Of a DNA stretch of 29,921 bases, positions 24,584-29,921 are shown piece by piece (position 1 is the first letter of the stretch; every line of letters begins with the position of its first letter). Source of the stretch: an uncultured Lachnospiraceae bacterium. GTDB lineage: Bacteria; Bacillota; Clostridia; Lachnospirales; Lachnospiraceae. The notes under the pieces were generated by a model that made no database searches, was not told the origin of the DNA, and saw nothing but the letters and a program-made list of their open reading frames with translations. The stretch covers positions 1 through 29,921 of the forward strand of contig CAJUSJ010000045.1 in assembly GCA_910588865.1 (NCBI GenBank), in the 5' to 3' direction. Made by a program: the position numbers and the translations under genes.

Positions 24584-24793
24584 TTATGAATGCTTTTTCA
24601 TGTATTCTTCTTTAACTTTATCAATCGTTTTCCCACCGATACCAAAATTCTTGTCTGAAACTTCCTTAATGGTAGTAACAAAAAACTCTTGCGGCACTCT
24701 CATGATTTCAGAGGATACTTCCGTTAGCCGTCTTATCAGTTCCTCTTTTTGCTCATCTGATAATGTACCGCTTTCAACTGTAATATACGGCAT
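24584..24793 (-). CDS. 4-oxalocrotonate tautomerase family protein
   Basis: A 69-residue protein starting MPYITVESGTLSDEQKEELI; removal of Met exposes the catalytic Pro1 of the tautomerase superfamily. ATG 24793 has AAAGGAG seven bases upstream and fits better than a longer start. The remaining chain, VPQEFFVTTIKEVSDKNFGI and GGKTIDKVKEEY, is the normal beta-alpha-beta 4-OT build. Members act on unsaturated keto acids or related small molecules; the substrate is unknown here. It is intact, has its own promoter and hairpin, and stands between two cas gene relics. Confidence 0.9.
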   Translation of the reverse strand: MPYITVESGTLSDEQKEELIRRLTEVSSEIMRVPQEFFVTTIKEVSDKNFGIGGKTIDKVKEEYMKKHS

Positions 24794-24847
24794 TTTTATT
24801 CTCCTTTCAAATTTGTCCAATTCTAAAAATTCTGATTGATTATTATG

Positions 24848-24876
24848 ATTATATCATAGACAGTTTTATGCTTCAA
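24848..24876 (-). promoter_or_regulatory. Promoter of tautomerase gene
   Basis: On the minus strand TTGAAG (24876-24871) and TATAAT (24853-24848) with a 17-bp spacer, about 55 bp upstream of the start. Confidence 0.7.
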
Positions 24877-24879
24877 TCT

Positions 24880-25448
24880 TAAATTAGCAAAATCGACAAT
24901 GCCTAAATTCAACAACACCAAAGGTAAAAGGGACTTTCATAAAGCATTCCCCCGACTCCCAAATAATCACGTTCTTCCCAGGAAGGCTTTACGATATCCA
25001 TTCGGAAATAATGTTTCTGAAGATTATTCAGAATATTTCCGAAGCTGTTTTCGCCTGACACCAGCCTGGTCTCGCCGCTGAAGGAGTTATAACATCATAG
25101 GAACATCTTTCCACTTTCATCTCAGGCCTGGTAAAGAGCGCATAATTATCCCAGACTTTACCCTCACTCCTTATGACATATTTCACACCTTCCTAATAAA
25201 ATTTCATCTGTAATTAATATCTTGTTGCTCTCGAATTATTTGTGCTATACGCAATTCCAGCTCTTTTTCCATAAACAGGAAATAATATTTCCTCAAGTGA
25301 ACCATGAGGGCCGCCTCGGATACTCTCCCTCCGGAGGGAGTCTTCTGATATCGCATCTGTTTTGAAGACAGCTTTCCAAGCGAATAGACACAAATGCTTT
25401 GGAGTATCCCCATAACAATACATGATATCATTGACATTCAATCAAAAA
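24880..25448. other. Decayed region around the cas5c relic
   Basis: Outside the cas5c piece this stretch has no recognisable gene. On the minus strand about 50 codons from 25082 read SGETRLVSGENSFGNILNNL and continue to YLGVGGMLYESPFYLW. Another frame, 25437-25204, ends in ELELRIAQIIREQQDINYR. Both look like pieces of real proteins but I cannot assign them; the second lies where cas3 would be expected and does not clearly resemble it. Confidence 0.3.
25070..25186 (-). pseudogene. Type I-C cas5c N-terminal fragment
   Basis: From 25186 the frame reads VKYVIRSEGKVWDNYALFTR, then PEMKVERCSYDVITPSAAR. This is the strongly conserved start of Cas5c/Cas5d, the pre-crRNA-processing subunit of type I-C systems (YALFTRPExKVERxSYDVxTPSAARG). 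After TPSAAR the sequence departs from Cas5 and the frame stops at 25028. The original start codon may be lost; GGAAGG lies immediately before the GTG. The order cas5 fragment then cas8 fragment along the minus strand equals the normal operon order. Confidence 0.75.
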
Positions 25449-25548
25449 GTCCTAACCGCCTCAGAAAATTCCTCTTTTTTCACAAAAATATTTGGTATAT
25501 AATAGAGATATCAAAAAACTCACCCAAACACAGGAAGGAGAAGACTAT

Positions 25549-25822
25549 AAAAAAGAAATTTTTAGCGGTTATACTGTGTGTGGTTATAGGCCTCGGCATA
25601 ACATCTTGTATCAGCATGGCGCAGACCTATGAAAAGGCAGAGGATATCCCCATCGGAAGCCCGGTGGAAGGTGTCCGCTATATCCAGCAGAAGATGGAAC
25701 AGGTATACGCTCTCTACGGAGCTTCTGACAAATTGGAATTCCACTACTATGAAGGGCTGGACCATGACTATCTGCCAGAAGAATATGAAAAGATGCTGGC
25801 TTATTTTGACAGTCATCTGTAA
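25549..25822 (+). pseudogene. Degraded copy of the secreted hydrolase (in-frame internal deletion, lost ATG)
   Basis: The frame begins with ATA where the intact gene has ATG, though GGAAGGAG is preserved upstream. It encodes KKKFLAVILCVVIG (signal peptide), MAQTYEKAEDIPIG, then jumps to SPVEGVRYIQQKMEQVYALY and ends at the same LAYFDSHL terminus as the 15274 hydrolase. Residues 38-333 of the intact protein (296 codons) are missing. The catalytic Ser and Asp are gone; the His in GLDHDYLP remains. The promoter-like TATAAT at 25497-25502 is conserved too. Confidence 0.85.
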
Positions 25823-25960
25823 TTTTAACCGAGCAGGGAGAGGCTGGGCTTTTCTCCCCGCTCAAGTGCCAGGCACCTGTTCGCTTTGATGAACATTTTC
25901 CTTCGGAGCGGATATGTCTAAAACCCCAGCCCTGGCCGAAAACCACAGGAGGATTTTAAC

Positions 25961-27250
25961 ATGGAACAAAATTTAGAACTTCTCTCCAAAATAAGCGAGA
26001 ATCTGGGTGGAATCCCTCCCCGCTCGCCATTTTCGGATTACAATATCTTCAATATATTGGAAATCACTTCCAAGGAAGTCATCATCTGCCGTTTCCTGGC
26101 AGACTTGTTAAATCCTGAAGGACAGCACGGATGCGGAATATTATTTTTGAAATCTTTTGTCCAACAAATATTAAAAATATATTCCATGAGCGATTTACTG
26201 CTCTCGCGTACAGATGTCACAAAAGAGTTTGTAATTGACAACGAGCGGCGCATTGACATTGTAATTCAAAACTCCCGCTTTTTCATTCCCATTGAAGTTA
26301 AAATTTACGCCGGCGAACAAGAAGGACAATGCTATGATTACTTTCAATACGTGAGAAATGCCCGGCTGGTTTATCTGACAAGGTTTGGAGACGCTCCCTC
26401 AGAATACAGTCGGAAACAGAAGGGAGGAACCGATCTTTTGCCCCTTGAAAATATACAGTGTGTCTCATGGGCATGTGATATATGCAGATGGTTGGAAAAA
26501 CTGACAATGCAGTTACATGAACCCTTAAAATCAATGATTAACCAGTATATTGACGCCATCCGCGCGGTAACAGACCAAAGGGAACAAAAACTTATGGAGA
26601 AAAATCTGAAATTACTATATGAATCACCGGATTCCTTTCGAGCGGGAATCGAAATTGAGAAATCCATGAAAACCGCGAAAGTAACTCTCATGCGGCTTAT
26701 GTTTGATGATTTCAAGGAAGCTATGGAACCAATAGCCCTAAAATATGGATTGGAGCTTGAGAGGACATTCAATTATTACACATACGAAGAACAATGTAAC
26801 GAGAAATTTTATGACGGAAACCCATCGACTTGTCCGGGATTAAACTATATCGTGAAAAACGCGAAATTTTCTCCTGAAAGCATCCAAATGTGGTTTCGTA
26901 TAGAAGTGGAATACAATCTTTTCGCTGGGATCGCCTTATTTGATACCAGTGCGGAAGGTGACATTGATGTCTCCGAAGGTTGTGAGGTGTTCCAGATCAC
27001 AGAGCAGATGTTGGAGCAGGCCGCGAACTATATAAATCAGGATATTTTTACTCCTGTGAACTGGTGGATTACCTGGTGTTACCCAAACGGCAAGCGTCGG
27101 GACGGCTATTATGAAGATGTGCCGGATTTCAAGCATATGAATTCCTCAGCGATCCGCCTTGTTGATCCCCGTAACAGGAAAAACTTTGTAAAAAATAGTG
27201 TAGAAAATTTTGAGAAACATATTTTAAGACATCTGATCAACACTCAATAA
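25961..27250 (+). CDS. PD-(D/E)XK nuclease family protein (PDDEXK_4 type)
   Basis: A 429-residue protein with AGGAGG nine bases before the ATG. The N-terminal half fits PDDEXK_4: E39 in NILEITSKEVIICRFLADLL, then NPEGQHG, D99 in NERRIDIVIQN, E112 and K114 in FFIPIEVKIYAGEQEGQ, followed by Q/Y-rich YDYFQYV and LVYLTRFGD. All elements of the nuclease core are present, so activity is plausible. The C-terminal half (about 220-429) is unassigned and mixed alpha/beta. Related proteins often occur in defence islands and next to restriction genes, but the target is unknown. It sits between the degraded hydrolase and the intact MFS gene, where the other copy of the unit has nothing. Confidence 0.85.
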   Translation: MEQNLELLSKISENLGGIPPRSPFSDYNIFNILEITSKEVIICRFLADLLNPEGQHGCGILFLKSFVQQILKIYSMSDLLLSRTDVTKEFVIDNERRIDIVIQNSRFFIPIEVKIYAGEQEGQCYDYFQYVRNARLVYLTRFGDAPSEYSRKQKGGTDLLPLENIQCVSWACDICRWLEKLTMQLHEPLKSMINQYIDAIRAVTDQREQKLMEKNLKLLYESPDSFRAGIEIEKSMKTAKVTLMRLMFDDFKEAMEPIALKYGLELERTFNYYTYEEQCNEKFYDGNPSTCPGLNYIVKNAKFSPESIQMWFRIEVEYNLFAGIALFDTSAEGDIDVSEGCEVFQITEQMLEQAANYINQDIFTPVNWWITWCYPNGKRRDGYYEDVPDFKHMNSSAIRLVDPRNRKNFVKNSVENFEKHILRHLINTQ

Positions 27251-27366
27251 TCACTTTCCTGCCGACAGGCAAGTTCGAAATTTTCTGCAAGCGCGAGGCC
27301 GCCAAACAGCCACATCTCCTCTCCGCCCCGCGCGTAAAAAACGAAAGAAGGAGCGACTGACCCCAT

Positions 27367-28575
27367 ATGAGACAATTTGAAGGAATCTTCCGTCCGGACA
27401 CAAAATATAAAGCATTCTTTCTCTCCATGATGACCTTTGGGCTGGCATACGGTTTGTATAAGGGAGTTTTTGACAACTACCTGGCGGAAATGGTCTCCAT
27501 GTCAGCTTTTGACAAAGGAGTATCCGAATTTTTCAGAGAACTGCCGGGATTGGCGCTGATCTTTATCCTGGCGATGCTGTATACCATGTCCGCTGAGAAA
27601 ATCTACAAAATCGGCGCGCTGTTTTCCCTGGTCGGCATGGCTGCCCACGCTATCATCCCCGCTAACCGGGTTCTTGTCATATTACCTATTTTTATATATT
27701 CCCTGGGTGAACATATACAGCTGGGCATGAAAAACACTCTCTCCCTGGAATACTCAACAGAGGGACACGGTGGTTCGGCTCTGGGAATTCAGAACGCGGT
27801 TTACCAGATGGGTACTCTCGCGGGCTACATTATCGTTATTCTTATTTTCGCCGTCTTTGACAGCTCCCTGGGTCTGTTTCGCTCCGTCTTCTGGCTGAGC
27901 GCGGCGGTAATTTTCCTCGGATTTCTCTCTTCTTTACAGATGTCCGGGCACAGTGAGACTGATAAAACCAAACAGCGATTCTATTTCCGAAAAAAATATC
28001 AAAAATATTATATGCTGGAATTGTTCTACGGCGCGAGAAAACAGATCTTCTTCACCTTCGGCCCTTATGTGCTTGTGCTGTTCTACGGCGCAAACGCCAT
28101 GGTGATCAGTATCCTTTTCGCCGTATCCTCTGTCTGCTGCTTCTTCGCGTCACCGGCTGTAGGCAAGATCATTGACCATTTCGGCTATCGAATCGTGATG
28201 ATCACCGACACATTGATCTTGGTGATTGTCTGCTTTTTTTACGGTTTCGCCCATCACATCTTCCCGACACATATCGCTTTCATCATATGCTGTGTCAATT
28301 ATGTGCTGGACTCCGTGATCTCCCTGGCCTCCATGGCCTCCAATGTATATGTTCAGGATCTCTCGGAAAATGAGGATGAGGTCAGAGCCACCATATCAAC
28401 CGGCGTGTCGGTGAACCACTTTATCACCATACTGATCGCGTTGTGCGGCGGGTGGATCTGGAAGACTTTGGGCATTGAGACACTGTTTATCTTGTCCGCT
28501 GTTTTGGGGTTGTGCAACAGCGCTTACGCATCAACGGTTAAGGGAGAAAGGGCTGAAGGGAATGGGAGGATTTGA
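27367..28575 (+). CDS. MFS transporter
   Basis: A 402-residue membrane protein with about 12 hydrophobic segments and major-facilitator character: SMMTFGLAYGLYKGVFDNYL at the N-terminus, then EHIQLGMKNTLSLEYSTEG, SALGIQNAVYQMGTLAGYII around the middle, and DHFGYRIVMITDTLILVIV in the second half. The substrate is not evident. AAGGAG lies 13 bases before the ATG, rather far. A decayed version of the same gene follows the intact hydrolase at 16440, so hydrolase and transporter once formed a unit, perhaps exporting or importing the hydrolase's substrate or product. Confidence 0.85.
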   Translation: MRQFEGIFRPDTKYKAFFLSMMTFGLAYGLYKGVFDNYLAEMVSMSAFDKGVSEFFRELPGLALIFILAMLYTMSAEKIYKIGALFSLVGMAAHAIIPANRVLVILPIFIYSLGEHIQLGMKNTLSLEYSTEGHGGSALGIQNAVYQMGTLAGYIIVILIFAVFDSSLGLFRSVFWLSAAVIFLGFLSSLQMSGHSETDKTKQRFYFRKKYQKYYMLELFYGARKQIFFTFGPYVLVLFYGANAMVISILFAVSSVCCFFASPAVGKIIDHFGYRIVMITDTLILVIVCFFYGFAHHIFPTHIAFIICCVNYVLDSVISLASMASNVYVQDLSENEDEVRATISTGVSVNHFITILIALCGGWIWKTLGIETLFILSAVLGLCNSAYASTVKGERAEGNGRI

Positions 28576-28586
28576 CCCAATTTAAA

Positions 28587-28633
28587 AAATACAGACACGT
28601 AAGACAAGTGTTATGCCTTCTGTGTCTGTATTT
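28587..28633. terminator. Bidirectional terminator between MFS gene and Hsp70 remnant
   Basis: A perfect 12-bp stem, AAATACAGACAC (28587-28598) and GTGTCTGTATTT (28622-28633), with T-rich sequence on the plus side and a U-run from aaaaaa on the minus side. Confidence 0.8.
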
Positions 28634-28648
28634 CTTTGATTCCCTCTT

Positions 28649-29868
28649 TTACTGCTCAAGTTTAGTGAGAAGGAACTGCTCTTCATCCACATTGAGCCGT
28701 TCGCCATTTATCATTTTAACTACAATTCCTCTTGCTCTTTCCTACCTTTTGGTCGTAACAACTGTGTAATAATAATCCAAATCCCTGATGGTATCAAACG
28801 CGTTGTGGATAATATTGCCATCAATTTCCGAGAAATACTCCCTCTGCCTTTGCTGATAAGATACTTCTTTCTATCCCTTCTTTTTTTTAGAGCGACTCCT
28901 ATCGCATAAGAGCTGAACTGAATATTGCTGTTCATGCTCTTAAACGCCTTCTTTACATCCGCCTCAAACTCATCCTGAATCCACCGAAAATCGGATCTCG
29001 TCTTCGCATGGGTATACAGGCAGGCCTGATGATAGCTTGTGTAATCATGAAGAGAAGATAATCTGGTAAGCTGATCCATGTTAGCGCAGATACTCAAGGT
29101 GAGAATTGCCTGAATATTTGTAGAAACTTTGGGACCTCCTGTTAAAAACCCACTGATATCCGCGCTGATCTGACTCATACAAGCCATTGCTAATTTTCTC
29201 TTCTCTGAGTCATTCCATTCGCCTCCAATCTTTCGCGCTATTACAAATAATCTCTGTCTGGACTCTTCAGATAAAACACTTGCCAAAGTATCCAGTATAC
29301 TTCCAGCGAACTCATCTTTATTTCCCGCATTACAAATACTGCTTACACAAGAGGCAATACTTTTCGCGATGTTGCTCTTTTCCTGCTTGTTCTTACATCT
29401 CTTGTAATTCTGGCACAGCTGAAGCATATTATTGATTTCAGACTTTGGCTGGAGTTTGCTTCCACTTGGAGCGATAACTTTTGTCTTGATTTTTGATTTT
29501 TCACTATTATCAATCACAATTTCCGCAAAGCCCTCTTCCATTTTCTCTTTTCCAGAAATATCCTTGCTTGTCCATGCTTTCATGTTAATGACCTTGTTGC
29601 TTCCCATATAAATCTGGAACGCGACAAACGCGCCATTATTATAACTCTTCTTAAAAGAAATATTTCCATTGGCAATAATTCTATAAGTTCCATCCAGGTT
29701 TTGGCTTTTAATGGGAATCGCGATCATACTTTGTCCAGACTCAACCTTAAAGCCCGTCATTACCGAAGACGTATAAAGAAGTTCAGCGCCCGTAGGTACA
29801 ATCTCATGTACCGCCCCATTCTTGACACCAAGGTAAAGACAATCATTCAAAATATTGCTTCCCCACTG
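28649..29868 (-). pseudogene. Truncated, frame-damaged second copy of the Hsp70-like gene (C-terminal half)
   Basis: Homologous to the 18123-20924 gene from about residue 494 to its end. The copy starts at FQWGSNILNDCLYLGVKNG and keeps the beta domain and most of the C-terminal helical domain at high identity. About 110 bp (corresponding to 18320-18430 of the intact copy) are deleted near 28850 and shift the frame; the present frame stops at 28720. The ancestral ending, MINGERLNVDEEQFLLTKLE, is still readable in another frame down to a TAA at 28649, interrupted by a TAG. Homology breaks off at 29868, so the whole ATPase domain is missing. Sequence upstream to the edge is open (CHLARECRMDIPSF) but of different origin. 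Confidence 0.85.
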
Positions 29869-29921
29869 AAAGGACGGAATGTCCATTCTGCATTCCCTGG
29901 CCAGGTGACAGACGACGTGAA

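Noticed and set aside
23947..25448. A CRISPR array near the cas relics
   Set aside because: No regularly spaced direct repeats of 25-37 bp were seen on either strand.
25866..25876. Palindrome GTGCCAGGCAC after the hydrolase remnant
   Set aside because: Single short palindrome without a U-tract or promoter context; may be a dispersed intergenic motif but nothing here supports a function.

Overview
The window looks like chromosomal accessory DNA from a Lachnospiraceae/Clostridia-type Bacillota. The reasons are strong AGGAGG-type ribosome sites, Gram-positive lipoprotein signals, a Bacillota-type LexA box, and families common in gut Clostridia (AlbA/Schlafen-type regulators, DUF1703-type ATPases, RpiR regulators, UmuC/YolD pairs, extracellular flavinylated lipoproteins). 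This placement is inference from gene content. No rRNA, tRNA or intact CRISPR array was seen.

Layout. 1-4.9 kb (minus): the 5' part of an AlbA/Schlafen-type ATP-binding protein running off the left edge with a tandem repeat, a Cof-type HAD phosphatase, an AAA-ATPase/PDDEXK_9 protein and an RpiR regulator. 4.9-8.2 kb: a translationally coupled pair of DJ-1 paralogues divergent from a TetR gene, then a convergent FMN-binding lipoprotein. 8.4-10.5 kb (plus): a SOS-controlled Y-family polymerase and YolD-like partner with a LexA box between -35 and -10. 10.6-14.9 kb (minus): two Gfo/Idh/MocA oxidoreductases, an RpiR regulator and a lone PTS EIIC, probably a sugar uptake/conversion cluster. 15.2-16.6 kb (plus): a secreted alpha/beta hydrolase followed by an MFS transporter remnant. 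16.6-17.9 kb (minus): a two-domain lipoprotein and a truncated HNH gene.

18.1-23.4 kb (minus) is the most interesting unit: a compact operon with its own promoter. It encodes a possible 49-residue Cys-rich peptide, an MBL/beta-CASP-like metallo-hydrolase, a coiled-coil protein whose C-terminus resembles GrpE, and a 933-residue Hsp70-like protein with a long C-terminal domain unlike the DnaK lid. It reads as a dedicated Hsp70 + exchange factor + metallo-nuclease system of unknown function.

23.5-25.5 kb is a scar zone: a tyrosine-recombinase C-terminal fragment, an IS66 TnpB fragment, a piece of cas8c (csd1) and the start of cas5c in type I-C order, with an intact 4-oxalocrotonate tautomerase between the two cas relics. 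25.5-29.9 kb repeats the 15-20 kb region in part: a hydrolase copy reduced by an in-frame internal deletion, a PD-(D/E)XK nuclease gene, an intact MFS gene and a degraded C-terminal half of a second Hsp70-like gene. The two loci have decayed reciprocally: one keeps the hydrolase and Hsp70, the other keeps the transporter.
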